64,000 nt of DNA from Sphingobium baderi (GCF_001456115.1 NZ_CP013264.1:248001-312000), one strand, 5' to 3'. Positions 47,884 through 57,152 are shown, counted from the first letter of the stretch. A program made the numbers and translations. Notes: generated by a model from the letters alone, not told the origin.

Positions 47884-48423
47884 ATGGACATTGCGGCGTT
47901 GATCGACGAGCTGATCGAACGCGAGGGCGGGTATAGCCATCACCCGGCCGATCGCGGCGGGCCGACCAACTGGGGCATCACGCAGGGCGTGGCGCGTGAC
48001 AATGGCTATGTCGGGGACATGCGGACAATGCCGCGCGCGGTGGCGGAAAGCATCTATCGGCGGCTTTACTGGGAACGGCCGGGCTATGCCTTCGCCGCGG
48101 AGATCGCGCCGGAGGTGGCGGCGGAGCTGTTCGACACCGGGGTGAATATGGGTCCGGCGGTGGCGACGGGCTTCCTCCAGCGGGCGCTCAATGCGCTCAA
48201 TCGCAACCAGAAGGATTATCCCGACCTGAAGGTGGACCGGATGATCGGGGCGAAGACGCTGGGCGCGCTCGGCGCGTTCATGGCCCTGCGCGGATCGGCG
48301 GGCGAACGCGTGCTGCTGAAAGCGGTCGAGGCGTTGCAGGGGGAGCGCTATATCGCGCTGGCGGAAAGCCGGCCCGCTAATGAAGCCTTTCTCTACGGGT
48401 GGCTGGCGAACCGTATCGGTTAA
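47884..48423 (+). CDS. GH108 peptidoglycan hydrolase (endolysin, GTA type)
   Basis: 179 residues: IEREGGYSHHPADRGGPTNW followed by GITQGVA carries the catalytic Glu of family 108 muramidases; the C-terminal half (AAELFDTGVNMGPAVATGFL, LKVDRMIGAKTLGAL) is a PG-binding-3 domain. No signal peptide, so release needs the holin encoded next. Rhodobacter capsulatus GTA uses the same gene pair, also apart from its capsid cluster. Confidence 0.85.
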   Translation: MDIAALIDELIEREGGYSHHPADRGGPTNWGITQGVARDNGYVGDMRTMPRAVAESIYRRLYWERPGYAFAAEIAPEVAAELFDTGVNMGPAVATGFLQRALNALNRNQKDYPDLKVDRMIGAKTLGALGAFMALRGSAGERVLLKAVEALQGERYIALAESRPANEAFLYGWLANRIG

Positions 48424-48434
48424 GGAGAGGCCAT

Positions 48435-48707
48435 ATGAGCAGGCAGGAACAGACAACGGACACGGACGACGCATGGGTCAGGCGGGCGCGGCCGGCCTTT
48501 CTCTACATGATGTATGGGCTGCTGCTGTGGTCGGTGCCGATGGGCCTGATCGCGGGCATCCGGCCGCACATGGCGGCGGCCATGGTCGAGGGGATGCGCG
48601 CCTATCTGGAGGCGCTGCCGGAACCGCTCTATGCCCTCTTCGGCACGGGCTATCTGGGCTACACCGCCGCGCGGGCGTGGGGGAAAGCGAAGGGCGTCGA
48701 GCGTTAA
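48435..48707 (+). CDS. holin family protein (GTA_holin_3TM-like)
   Basis: 90 residues from MSRQEQTTDTDDAWVRRARP, with AAGGAG 7-12 bases upstream. Membrane segments about 20-42 (YMMYGLLLWSVPMGLIAG) and 60-80 (LYALFGTGYLGYTAARAWG), with basic C-terminus. The ARPAFLYMMY-like start fits the 3TM GTA holin family. It begins 11 bases after the endolysin stop and ends exactly at the insertion site of an IS element; its stop codon is preserved. Confidence 0.78.
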   Translation: MSRQEQTTDTDDAWVRRARPAFLYMMYGLLLWSVPMGLIAGIRPHMAAAMVEGMRAYLEALPEPLYALFGTGYLGYTAARAWGKAKGVER

Positions 48708-50164
48708 CAGGCCGTTGACGAAGTCGGCGGTGGCTGATTCAGTGCGGCAGTGGGATTGTCTGGCGGGTTAGCGGCGATGGCGATGGGGCGTGATAGCGAG
48801 GTCCAGTCCGATTTGATCGTGACGTGGGCGGAGATACCGCGTTCACCGGGGCATGTTTTCTACGACAAGCTCCAGAAGCTGCTGGCCGAGGCGGGCTTCG
48901 ATGGCTTTGTCGAGAAGACGTGCAAGCCCTATTATGCGCCGCGGATGGGAGCCCCGTCGCTGCCGCCGGGCCGCTATTTCCGCATGCTGCTGATCGGCTA
49001 TTTCGAGGGCATCGACAGCGAACGCGGGATTGTCTGGCGCTGTTCGGATTCGCTGTCGCTGCGGGAGTTCCTGCGACTGTCGAGCCGCGACAAGGTCCCT
49101 GATCATAGCTGGTTGTCGAAGACGCGGAGCCGCCTGCCGCACGAGGTACATGACCAGATCTTCGGCTGGGTACTGGCCCTCGTCGCCGGGCACGATCTGG
49201 TGAAAGGCGAGCGGATCGGCGTCGATGGCTCGACCATGGAGGCGAACGCCGCGCTGCGTACCATCGTGCGGCGTGACAATGGCGAGACCTACCGCGAGAT
49301 GCTGGTGCGCATGGCGCAAGAGAGCGGCATCGACACGCCGACGATCGACGACCTTGTCCGGCTCGATCGCAAACGCAAGGGCAAGAAGCTGTCGAATGCG
49401 GACTGGGCGAGCAAGACCGATCCCGACGCGAAGGTCGCGCGGATGAAGAACGGCTCGACGCGTCTGGCCTACAAGCCCGAACACGCGGTCGATCTCGACA
49501 CGGGTGTTATCGTGGCAGCGCCGATCCACCCGGCCGACAAGGGCGACACGACAACGCTCGACGCCACGCTGGAGACGGCAGCACGCAACCTCGCCGACAT
49601 TGGCCTGGCGCCGACGTCCGGGGATCCCTGCGATCTTGTGACCGATAAAGGCTATCATTCGCGCGAGCTCCTCAAGGGTCTCGACGGCGACATCTGGAAG
49701 ACGCGCATCGCCGAGCCGGCACCGCCGAATGGATATCTGCGCTGGCACGGCGACGAGGCTGCCCAGAAGGCCGTCTACGCCAATCGGTCTCGCCTGAAAT
49801 CCGCCGTCGGACGCAAGGCGATGCGCAAGCGTGGTGAGATGGTCGAGCGTAGCTTTGCCCACGTCCTGGATCGCGGCGGCATGCGCCGCGCGTGGCTGCG
49901 CGGGCGCGAGAATGTTCACAAGCGTTATTTGATCCACGTCGCCGGGTTCAATCTTGGCATTCTCATGCGCGCCCTGTTCGGTTGCGGCACTCCGAGGGGC
50001 GCCAGGGGCGCATCCAAGGCATTCTTGTTCGTAGTTCAGACCGATGTTGCGCTCGTCATCGCCCTCGTCGCCGAGTTCGACGGAGAAAGGGCCATGCTCC
50101 TCATCGTTTTTACCCCTGAAGGCGCTGACAGACCCGGCTGAAAACCGACTTCGTCACCGCGCTG
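48708..50164 (+). mobile_element. IS1182-like insertion sequence
   Basis: 1457 bp. Terminal inverted repeats share CAG at the tip and TGACGAAGTCGG inside (left 48708-48727, right 50145-50164), about 16 of 20 positions identical. TTAA on both sides (48704-48707 and 50165-50168) is the target duplication. One intact transposase gene. Family call from the DUF772 + DDE architecture is tentative. Confidence 0.88.
48777..50141 (+). CDS. DDE transposase (DUF772 + DDE_Tnp_1)
   Basis: 454 residues from MAMGRDSEVQSDLIVTWAEI (a GTG at 48750 is in frame). The N-terminal DUF772 region has SLPPGRYFRMLLIGYFEGID and DSLSLREFLRL; the DDE domain has ERIGVDGSTMEANAAL (Asp), DLVTDKGYHSRELL (Asp) and RGEMVERSFAHVLDRGGMRR (Glu). 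Intact, so probably active. Confidence 0.92.
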   Translation: MAMGRDSEVQSDLIVTWAEIPRSPGHVFYDKLQKLLAEAGFDGFVEKTCKPYYAPRMGAPSLPPGRYFRMLLIGYFEGIDSERGIVWRCSDSLSLREFLRLSSRDKVPDHSWLSKTRSRLPHEVHDQIFGWVLALVAGHDLVKGERIGVDGSTMEANAALRTIVRRDNGETYREMLVRMAQESGIDTPTIDDLVRLDRKRKGKKLSNADWASKTDPDAKVARMKNGSTRLAYKPEHAVDLDTGVIVAAPIHPADKGDTTTLDATLETAARNLADIGLAPTSGDPCDLVTDKGYHSRELLKGLDGDIWKTRIAEPAPPNGYLRWHGDEAAQKAVYANRSRLKSAVGRKAMRKRGEMVERSFAHVLDRGGMRRAWLRGRENVHKRYLIHVAGFNLGILMRALFGCGTPRGARGASKAFLFVVQTDVALVIALVAEFDGERAMLLIVFTPEGADRPG

Positions 50165-50526
50165 TTAAGGCGCGGATCGGTGTTTGGTTCCGGCGGGCTG
50201 TGAATCTTCGCGGCGGCAGTTTTTGCGTGGGAGCCACAGCTTCGCGGCATGCCTTATCTTTATCTTTTCCGACTAGGGCTGTTTGCCGTCTGACCGGTTT
50301 CTGGTGCCGGGTAAAGAATAACAGCTGCCTTGGAACCGCCGCCTATCCCATTGCCTTGGGATATCACCACCGGCGTGACGCAAGTCTCAACCTCTCAAGG
50401 AAGGGCTGGATTTCCTCCCCGCAGGTCCTATGGTTGTGTCCAACATCCTGTGAGTAGAGGCCGTCCGCGCATCCTGTTATCAAGGCTCAGTGCCAGCAAT
50501 TCAAAACTAACGAATCTCTGCACCAT
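50165..50526. other. gene-free segment between the IS and the AIPR gene
   Basis: About 360 bases. No recognisable coding sequence on either strand; base composition shifts from GC-rich to AT-richer towards the AIPR gene. The AIPR promoter is presumably here, but no convincing -35/-10 pair was found. Confidence 0.5.
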
Positions 50527-52194
50527 ATGTCTGAATCTGAGGTCTTCGAAGCCTATACAATCTATTCTGTAATTTCAGGACAACTTGGTCACGGTATTAA
50601 CCCCCTACAAGTTCATCTTAAAGGAGACGAGTTCGGGCTAGACGGCGCCGCTGTGATCATCCAGGGGGATTTGGTTACGGATACCGATGAGGCCAACGCC
50701 GCCCTACAGGACGTTAACAACCCTGAAGTCGAATTCGCGTTCTTTCAGTCCAAGACCGGTACCAGCTACGACTATGGCGATATCGGAAAACTCTTCGATG
50801 CGGTAGAAAAATTCTTTGATGATGAACTTTACGGCGAGAGCGACCAGTTAGACGATCTCATAAATGTCAAGGACGTCATTTATAAGAAAGCCGTGGCGAA
50901 GAAAAATCCCGGACTGCGTATCTACTATGCAACGTCCGAGCTTTATAAAAACCCGCCTCGGATTGAGAAACTAATCGACGATCGGATGCAGCGGCTCAAA
51001 GACCGCAGTATCTTTGACAAAGATCGAATTATTATCGAAATGCTGGGAGCGGACAAGCTCCAAACATTCTACCGTTCCGCGTCTCGCTCTGCTCAAGTCA
51101 AGATAGAATTTCCTAAGCAGGTGTCCTTGCCGAAAAATGAAAAGGTCGAACAGGGCTACATCGGTTTCATAGATGCATCTGAGTTGGTGAAGATGGTTGA
51201 AGTCAAGGATGACAAAGGAATAGTCATAGGCGTCAACCGATATGTATTTTTCGACAATGTCCGCGATTACAATGAGAACTCTCCCCTTAACAAGCGTATT
51301 TCTGACACCATCGGCGACGATCAGGGATATGACTTCGTGTTCCGTAACAATGGTGTCACCGCAATTGCAAAATCTATACATTGTACAGCCGACGAGTTCC
51401 GAATTGAGGATTACCAGATTGTTAACGGTTGCTAAACAACTAATATTCTTTTCAACAATCGGGATAACCTCAAAGGCATCTCTGTTCCTTTTCGTCTGAT
51501 CGGAGCAAATGATGATGATTTCATCGCATCTATAATTATCGGCACGAACAGCCAGAACAAGATCAATGAAGAGCAGTTTCTCGCATTGCTGCCGTTTGTC
51601 AAGAACCTCGAAGAGTACTGCCAATCGATCGATGATCAATTAAAGATCTTCATTGAACGCCGCGAGAACCAATATCAACGCGAGGAGATTGAGCGGGCCC
51701 GCATCATGCAGTTTCCGGTATTGATGAAGGCGATCTCCGCAACTCTTCTGAACCAGCCGAACCGATCGGCACGAGATTACAAGAAGATTTTCAAAGAAAA
51801 TGTCGGTCTTATTTTCCAAGAGGAGAGCGATGTTCGACTGTATCATGCAGTCGCGTACCTTTACTACAGATTGGAGTTTTTGTGGCGCAATCAGAAAATC
51901 GATAATGCCTTGAAGATATATCGCTTCTATATCCTGTGGGGCGTCTATCAGGCAATTACTCATAGCGTCGATGTCTTGAAGGTGCGGAAGCCGAAGGATG
52001 TGACTGCCATCGCGAAGTCTATCGTGGACACTGCTGCGGACGAAGACAAGTTCAAGGCGATGGTCAAAGACGTGTCAAAGAAGCTAACAAATTTGGCAGC
52101 GCAACTGAGTTCGGAGAACCGCGAAAAGCTACGAGATGCAATCCGCGCAGACACTTTCTTCGGCCGTGTTCGTGAGAGCCTATTCCCAAAGTGA
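50527..52194 (+). pseudogene. AIPR (abortive infection phage resistance) family protein, inactivated by one ochre codon
   Basis: The frame from ATG 50527 gives 302 residues and stops at TAA 51433-51435 inside the motif QIVNGC-stop-TTNILF, where the family has Q in NG(C/Q)QT(S/T)N. The same frame continues for 252 more codons: ISVPFRLIGANDDDFIASII, IGTNSQNKINEEQFLALLPF and YLYYRLEFLWRNQKI. A CAA-to-TAA change fully explains the break. The N-terminal part has FAFFQSKTGTSYDYGDIGKL. AIPR proteins are linked to phage defence. AT-richer composition indicates transfer. Readthrough or a sequencing error remains possible. Confidence 0.85.
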
Positions 52195-52456
52195 AGGCGT
52201 TCAAACTGGGTGAACAGAAACCGAAAACTGGCCAGGCACCGAATCGATCGATCTGCTGTAAGCGTGGAACCTCCACAGAGTAGGAGTCAGCAACCGCACT
52301 CTGAAAAAGTGTCAACCGAGAGAAAGTCGTTTACGATTTCTACGTTCGATCCTTATATGAACGATTTGCGGCTTTGGAGACGGTGGCCAGGCATATGGAA
52401 CGGCGAAAAGTCGGCGCGTTGCTGACGCTCTGGCAAAACCCGCACCACGCCACTTG

Positions 52457-53107
52457 TCACCCTACCCTTCCCTCCCCCCTCTCCCGATCAGCTGCCTCGA
52501 ACTGCTCGATCTGTTCGGTCCGGGCCTTCTGGAAGGCGGGGCGGCTGGTGATGCGCGTTACATAGGCTTCGCTCGCCGGCCGGTCGCCATAGGCGCGGAT
52601 GTCCGGGATGCGTAGGACATCGGCCATCAACAGGTCCGCTATGGTGAAGCGGTTCGCCGCCAGCCATGGCCGCTCGCCCAATATTCTCTCCACATGGCCG
52701 AGGCGCTGGCCGAGCCAGCCGGTGAGATCGTCACTCTCCCCGCCGGTCATCTTCAGGAACCACCATGGCACCGTCACCATCTCCATCGAGTTGAGCGCGG
52801 CGATGGTCCATTGCAATGTCTGCGCTTCTCCCACCGGATCGCGCGGCATCAGCCTGTCGCTTTTGCGGGCGAGATGGAGGAGGCAGGCGCCGCTTTCGAA
52901 TATCTCCAGCCCTCCATCGTTCAGGAACGGAACCTGGCCGAAGGGCTGGCGCTCCAGATGATTGGTTTCGCGCCCGTCGAACGGGACCGTGCCGATCGCG
53001 TAGGCAAGACCGGCTTCCTCGCACGCCCAGCGTAGCCGCAGGTCGCGCACGAAACCGCGCGGGCCGGGAGGAACCCAGTCATAGGTCCAGATGGTCAGTT
53101 CGCTCAT
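52457..53107 (-). CDS. glutathione S-transferase family protein
   Basis: 216 residues from MSELTIWTYDWVPPGPRGFV. Thioredoxin-like N-terminal domain (residues 1-85) with FGQVPFLNDGGLEIFESGAC (the glutathione-binding VPxL...ES motif), then an all-helical C-terminal domain with ERPWLAANRFTIADLLMADV (the N-capping box). No Cys at the usual catalytic position of the first helix. Substrate unknown. Confidence 0.88.
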   Translation of the reverse strand: MSELTIWTYDWVPPGPRGFVRDLRLRWACEEAGLAYAIGTVPFDGRETNHLERQPFGQVPFLNDGGLEIFESGACLLHLARKSDRLMPRDPVGEAQTLQWTIAALNSMEMVTVPWWFLKMTGGESDDLTGWLGQRLGHVERILGERPWLAANRFTIADLLMADVLRIPDIRAYGDRPASEAYVTRITSRPAFQKARTEQIEQFEAADRERGEGRVG

Positions 53108-53296
53108 GGCGGCGCGCCCTTCCTGTATCGGTTGCGGGGAACATCTTCTCATGCGGCTATTGGCGTCGAGTCAAATCATCATCGGCCTTTTGGTTGCATG
53201 GTTTGAGGCCGCGCGCGCCCGGCGGACCGGCATGGGAAAATAATCCTGCCGCAAGTTCAGCATGACGAAAGGCGCGCAGGGGTTTAAGCGGGCGTC

Positions 53297-53785
53297 ATGA
53301 AGCATTTGCCCCTTGCCCGCGCATTGGCGCTGATCGTTCCGCTGGTCCTGCTGGGCGGGGCCTATGCCTCGCAATATGTCGGCGGGCTGCATCCGTGCGA
53401 AATGTGCTGGTGGCAGCGTTATCCGCACATGGCGGCGATCGTGCTGGCGGCGGCGGCCTTTGCGGTCAGGGGACGGCCCTGCTGGAGCGCGGCGTTCACG
53501 GCGCTGGCGGCCATCGCCATCGGGATCAGCGGGGGGATCGGCATTTTCCATGCGGGCGTCGAATATGGCTGGTGGCAGGGGCTGACCGCCTGTTCGACCA
53601 GTCCGGGGGGCGGCAGTTCCGCCGATATACTCGACCAGATCATGGCGACGCCGATCACGCGCTGCGACGTGGCGCCGTGGAGTTTGCTGGGCATTTCGCT
53701 GGCGGGATATAACGGCCTCTTGTCGCTTGGGTCCGCGCTCGCCATCTTGGGGCTGCTGAGCCGCAAAGGAGCACAGAAAGCATGA
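53297..53785 (+). CDS. dsbB: disulfide bond formation protein B
   Basis: 162 residues, four membrane helices. First periplasmic loop pair in HPCEMCWWQRYPH (CxxC), second pair Cys in LTACSTSPGG and ITRCDVAPWSLLGIS. It passes electrons from DsbA to quinone. ATGA overlap with coq7, an enzyme of ubiquinone synthesis, fits a shared quinone theme. Confidence 0.9.
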   Translation: MKHLPLARALALIVPLVLLGGAYASQYVGGLHPCEMCWWQRYPHMAAIVLAAAAFAVRGRPCWSAAFTALAAIAIGISGGIGIFHAGVEYGWWQGLTACSTSPGGGSSADILDQIMATPITRCDVAPWSLLGISLAGYNGLLSLGSALAILGLLSRKGAQKA

Positions 53786-54342
53786 GCGCGCCCAAGCCCC
53801 AGGATTTCCCCCGCCCCGGCCGCCGGTCGAGCGACGCGGCGCGCGCCGCCATGCTGCGCGTGGACCAAGCGGGCGAGTTCGGCGCGACGCGCATCTATGC
53901 GGGACAGCTTGCGGTGATGGGGGACCGCCATCCCGACGCCCGCCTGATCGCAGGCATGGCCGCGCAGGAAGAACGGCACCGCAGGACATTCGACGCGATG
54001 ATCGCGCGCAGGGGCGTGCGGCCAACGGCGCTGACGCCGATCTGGAGCGTGGCGGGCTTTGCGCTGGGCGCGGTGACGGCGGCCATCGGCCCGCGCGCCG
54101 CCATGGCCTGCACCGCCGCCATCGAAACGGAAATCGACCGCCACTATTCCGAGCAGCTCAAGGAATTGGGTCAGGACGACCCGGAACTCTCCACGCTCAT
54201 CGCGGATTTTCAGGCGGAGGAAGTCGAGCATCGCGACACTGCGCTGGCCCATGGCGCGGAGCAGGCCCCGGCCTATCCCCTCCTGTCGGGTGCCATCCGT
54301 CTGGGTTGCCGTGCCGCCATCGCGCTTTCGAAGCGCATCTGA
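53782..54342 (+). CDS. coq7: demethoxyubiquinone hydroxylase Coq7
   Basis: 186 residues with a di-iron carboxylate pattern: MLRVDQAGEFGATRIYAGQL (Glu), GMAAQEERHRRTFD (ExxH), IETEIDRHYSEQL (Glu) and FQAEEVEHRDTALAHGAE (ExxH). It hydroxylates the penultimate ubiquinone intermediate. Translationally coupled to dsbB. Confidence 0.95.
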   Translation: MSAPKPQDFPRPGRRSSDAARAAMLRVDQAGEFGATRIYAGQLAVMGDRHPDARLIAGMAAQEERHRRTFDAMIARRGVRPTALTPIWSVAGFALGAVTAAIGPRAAMACTAAIETEIDRHYSEQLKELGQDDPELSTLIADFQAEEVEHRDTALAHGAEQAPAYPLLSGAIRLGCRAAIALSKRI

Positions 54343-54354
54343 AAGGACGCTATC

Positions 54355-54936
54355 ATGATGAAGACGCCGATGTTCGCCGCCGCCCTGCTGATGATGGGGA
54401 CCGCCCTGCCCGCCATGGCGCAGACCGGCCCCGCCGATCAGGCCGCGCCCGCCGCGAGGCCGGAGAATGAAAAGGTGAACCTCGTCATCGTCTATGGCGA
54501 CGATCCCTGCCCGCAAAGCGCCGGCAACGACATCGTGGTGTGCGCGCGCAAGGGCGAGGAGGAACGCTATCGCATCCCTGAACCGCTGCGCGGCGACCCG
54601 AACCAGCCCAGCCATCAGGCATGGGGCGAGCGGGTGCGGTCGATGGAATATGTCGGCCGCAGCGGCACGGAAAGCTGCTCTCCGGTGGGCGGCGGCGGGG
54701 CGACCGGCTGCTTCGCGCAGCTGGCGCGGCTGGCCAAGGCGGAGCGACGGGCGGCCGATAATGCAAGCTGGAAGGATCTGGTGGAGGCGGAGCGCGCGCG
54801 GCGGCTTTCCACCATCGACGCCGACAGCAAGGCGATCGAGGCGCAGGCCGTGGCCGATGAAAAGGCGCAGGCCGCGGAGCAGCAACGGCAGCAGCAGGCC
54901 GAGGAGCCGACTGGCGGCGCGCCCGATCAGCCTTGA
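54355..54936 (+). CDS. secreted protein of unknown function, paralogue 1
   Basis: 193 residues: signal peptide ending PAMAQ, then NLVIVYGDDPCPQSAGNDIV, VCARKGEEERYRIPEPLRGD and RSGTESCSPVGGGGATGCFA, with a Gln/Ala-rich helical C-terminus of about 60 residues. The four Cys probably pair in the periplasm. 12 bases after coq7. It shares its central block with the gene at 55055, but the helical tail is unique. Confidence 0.7.
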   Translation: MMKTPMFAAALLMMGTALPAMAQTGPADQAAPAARPENEKVNLVIVYGDDPCPQSAGNDIVVCARKGEEERYRIPEPLRGDPNQPSHQAWGERVRSMEYVGRSGTESCSPVGGGGATGCFAQLARLAKAERRAADNASWKDLVEAERARRLSTIDADSKAIEAQAVADEKAQAAEQQRQQQAEEPTGGAPDQP

Positions 54937-55054
54937 TGAACGCAGGGCCTGACGGAACCGTCACGGCCGCGGCGTCTTAAAAGCCGCTTCCCCCATATTG
55001 GGCGCATGGGGGATATATATGAGGGATATAGGGGCGAACGGAAGGATTTACGTC

Positions 55055-55477
55055 ATGCGTTTTCGTGCCCTGTTGCCTTCGCTGCTGGTGATGGCCCTGC
55101 CTGCGCTGGCGGGGACAGCCGCGCAGGGCGCCCCTGCCCCGCCTCCCGTGCCCGCCGATCCGCCGCAGCGCGTGGCGACGCTGGTGGTCTATGGCGAAGA
55201 CCCCTGCCCCAAAAGCGAGGGCGACGAGATCGTCGTATGCGCGCGCAAGCCCGAATCCGAACGCTATCGCATCCCCAAGAAGCTGCGCGAAAAACCCGAA
55301 CCGGCGGGTGGCCCCGGATGGGGCAGCCAGGTCGCGACCATGGAACAGGTCCAGCGGCAAACCCTGCCGGGAAGCTGCTCGGCCATCGGCAGCAACGGCT
55401 TCACCGGCTGCACCGCCAAGATGCTGGAACAATGGTTCGCCGAACGGCGGATGCAGGAGTCGAAGGGCGAGCCTTAA
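55055..55477 (+). CDS. secreted protein of unknown function, paralogue 2
   Basis: 140 residues from MRFRALLPSLLVMALPALAG, with GGAAGGA 9-15 bases upstream. Signal peptide, then TLVVYGEDPCPKSEGDEIVV, CARKPESERYRIPKKLREKP and LPGSCSAIGSNGFTGCTAKM. It repeats the motif order of the gene at 54355 (YGxDPCPxS, CARK-E-ERYRIP, SCS-G-G-TGC), so the two arose by duplication. Confidence 0.72.
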   Translation: MRFRALLPSLLVMALPALAGTAAQGAPAPPPVPADPPQRVATLVVYGEDPCPKSEGDEIVVCARKPESERYRIPKKLREKPEPAGGPGWGSQVATMEQVQRQTLPGSCSAIGSNGFTGCTAKMLEQWFAERRMQESKGEP

Positions 55478-55694
55478 GGGGGGCGGCCAATTGCGGCCCC
55501 TCAAATCCTCCCATGAAGGGAAAGGGGACCGGTGGAGGAATAGCACCGTCCCGATAGCGCGATGAGCTTCCGGTTCGCCACCTCCCCTTGCAGGGAAGAA
55601 TTTATAGGTCTGCTCATATGCAATCGACCATGGTTAGAGATTCAGCGATTTTTCCAAATCGTCCAAAAGCAGCCGCAAAATGGAAAAATGACTT

Positions 55695-56198
55695 TTACTG
55701 CCCGGCGGGCGTAAAAGCAGTATCAGGGCTACGAGGAAATCCGATCTGCTCGTCGAGCGCTCGGGCATAGGGCAAGCGATAGTCTATCATACCTTCACTT
55801 GCTTCTCCGAAAATGGGGTAAGGCAAATTTAGATGCTCGATGGCCGCCCAACTGCCGTTCGCCTCGCTAAGCAGTAATCTGACCTTCTCCTTCCTATGAA
55901 AGGAAATCTCACAACCTCCTGCCGGTATTCTCAAAGAGAATGATGACAATCTCGGCCCTTTGAAGACTTTGCTTACCTTCAGGATAACCGGAATCGGCTT
56001 TTTTGCCCTGTAATCATATCCGCCAAGTCGAACAATTTTTCCATCCACTATAGCATCGACCTGTAGGATGTTCTGCCTCGCCTGTTCAATAATGGGAGGC
56101 GCTTTATAATCGGGAGAAGGCAGCGAACATCCCAATACTGCGCTTGCACTGGACGCCGAGACAGCCAAGAAAAATGATTTTGTGCGTTTGAAGGCCAT
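55695..56198 (-). CDS. hypothetical lipoprotein
   Basis: 167 residues from MAFKRTKSFFLAVSASSASA with lipobox-like VLGC. The mature part (ILQVDAIVDGKIVRLGGYDY, KVSKVFKGPRLSSFSLRIPA) is beta-rich and looks like an NTF2- or TIMP-like fold but cannot be assigned. AT-richer than its neighbours, perhaps acquired. Confidence 0.55.
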   Translation of the reverse strand: MAFKRTKSFFLAVSASSASAVLGCSLPSPDYKAPPIIEQARQNILQVDAIVDGKIVRLGGYDYRAKKPIPVILKVSKVFKGPRLSSFSLRIPAGGCEISFHRKEKVRLLLSEANGSWAAIEHLNLPYPIFGEASEGMIDYRLPYARALDEQIGFPRSPDTAFTPAGQ

Positions 56199-56407
56199 CT
56201 TCAACACAAGATGTTGCTCCTTGGGGAATGGCAAGTCGAATCCCTTTGCTTCTTAACGCTTACAGTCGCCACTCCGCTCCCACCCACCCCCACCCGCGAA
56301 CAGAGAAAATCACGAAAATTTCCTTGCGGGGGGACGCGAAGAGGGACAGAATCGGTTTCGGAAAGGACGCGGCGGAAGATCGCGCCCAAGGAGGAGGAGC
56401 CGGAGCG

Positions 56408-56941
56408 ATGAGCAAGCTGGTCCACCATTTGACACTCTATGCGGCCTATCACCGCAATCCCCATAATGTCGCCACGCATATGGTGGGCATCCCGATGATC
56501 GTGCTGGGCGTCGACATATTGCTCTCACGCCCGATATTGCCCGCCGATCCCATCTCCCTGACGCCGGCCATCGCCCTATCGACGCTGGCGGCCTTTTATT
56601 ATCTGGGGCTGGACGCAATGCTGGGGGCGATCATGACCGCGCTGCTGGTGATCGGCTGCTGGATGGGCATCGAAGTCGCGCAGATGCCGACAGGCCTGTG
56701 GCTGACGGCTGGCGGGGGGCTGTTCATCGCGGGCTGGGCGCTGCAACTGGTTGGCCATGGCTATGAGGGACGCAAGCCCGCCTTTCTGGACGATATACGC
56801 GGCCTGCTCATCGGACCGCTGTTCATCGTGACGGAGATCGTCTTTGCGCTGGGCGCGCGGCGGAACGTGCGGCAGGCGATCGAAAAGCGGCTGACCAAAC
56901 CGTCGGAACGCGGCCATCATGGCCATGACTTGCCTTCGTGA
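56408..56941 (+). CDS. Mpo1/YGL010w-like membrane protein (DUF962)
   Basis: 177 residues from MSKLVHHLTLYAAYHRNPHN, preceded by AGGAGGAG. Conserved HRNPHNVATHMVGIPMIVLG and LVGHGYEGRKPAFLDDIRGL with the His residues that bind iron in yeast Mpo1, and four membrane helices. The yeast enzyme is a 2-hydroxy fatty acid dioxygenase in fatty acid alpha-oxidation; in sphingomonads, which carry 2-hydroxy fatty acids in glycosphingolipids, a similar role is plausible. Confidence 0.82.
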   Translation: MSKLVHHLTLYAAYHRNPHNVATHMVGIPMIVLGVDILLSRPILPADPISLTPAIALSTLAAFYYLGLDAMLGAIMTALLVIGCWMGIEVAQMPTGLWLTAGGGLFIAGWALQLVGHGYEGRKPAFLDDIRGLLIGPLFIVTEIVFALGARRNVRQAIEKRLTKPSERGHHGHDLPS

Positions 56942-56965
56942 AACGACTGCCCTAAAGGCGGACCC

Positions 56966-57152
56966 GTCATCTGGGGAGTAGCCAGCCGTTGCGGGCTTTC
57001 TGCGTACCGTGATTTCCGAGCCGGCGGCTGTTCCAGCCGCTTCGAAATCACTCTGCAACGGGCCGTTCGTCAACATATTCGGCCGAGAGGTCGTGGCGGA
57101 CGGGATGGGCGGGAACATATGGTTCCAGCGCATCGGGCGAGACCAATGGCAT
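56966..57152 (+). promoter_or_regulatory. yybP-ykoY manganese riboswitch
   Basis: The 5' conserved block CTGGGGAGTAGCC (56971-56983) and the 3' blocks CGTCAACATATTCGG and GGGCGAGACC (ending near 57144) are the signature of this Mn2+ riboswitch. Between them a long hairpin (GATTTCCGA to TTCGAAATCA) forms the variable arm. It directly precedes a GDT1-type transporter gene, the usual partner. Confidence 0.85.

Noticed and set aside
47661..52456. Genomic island integrated at tRNA-Pro
   Set aside because: No second copy of the tRNA 3' end and no integrase were found up to the GST gene, so site-specific integration is not supported.
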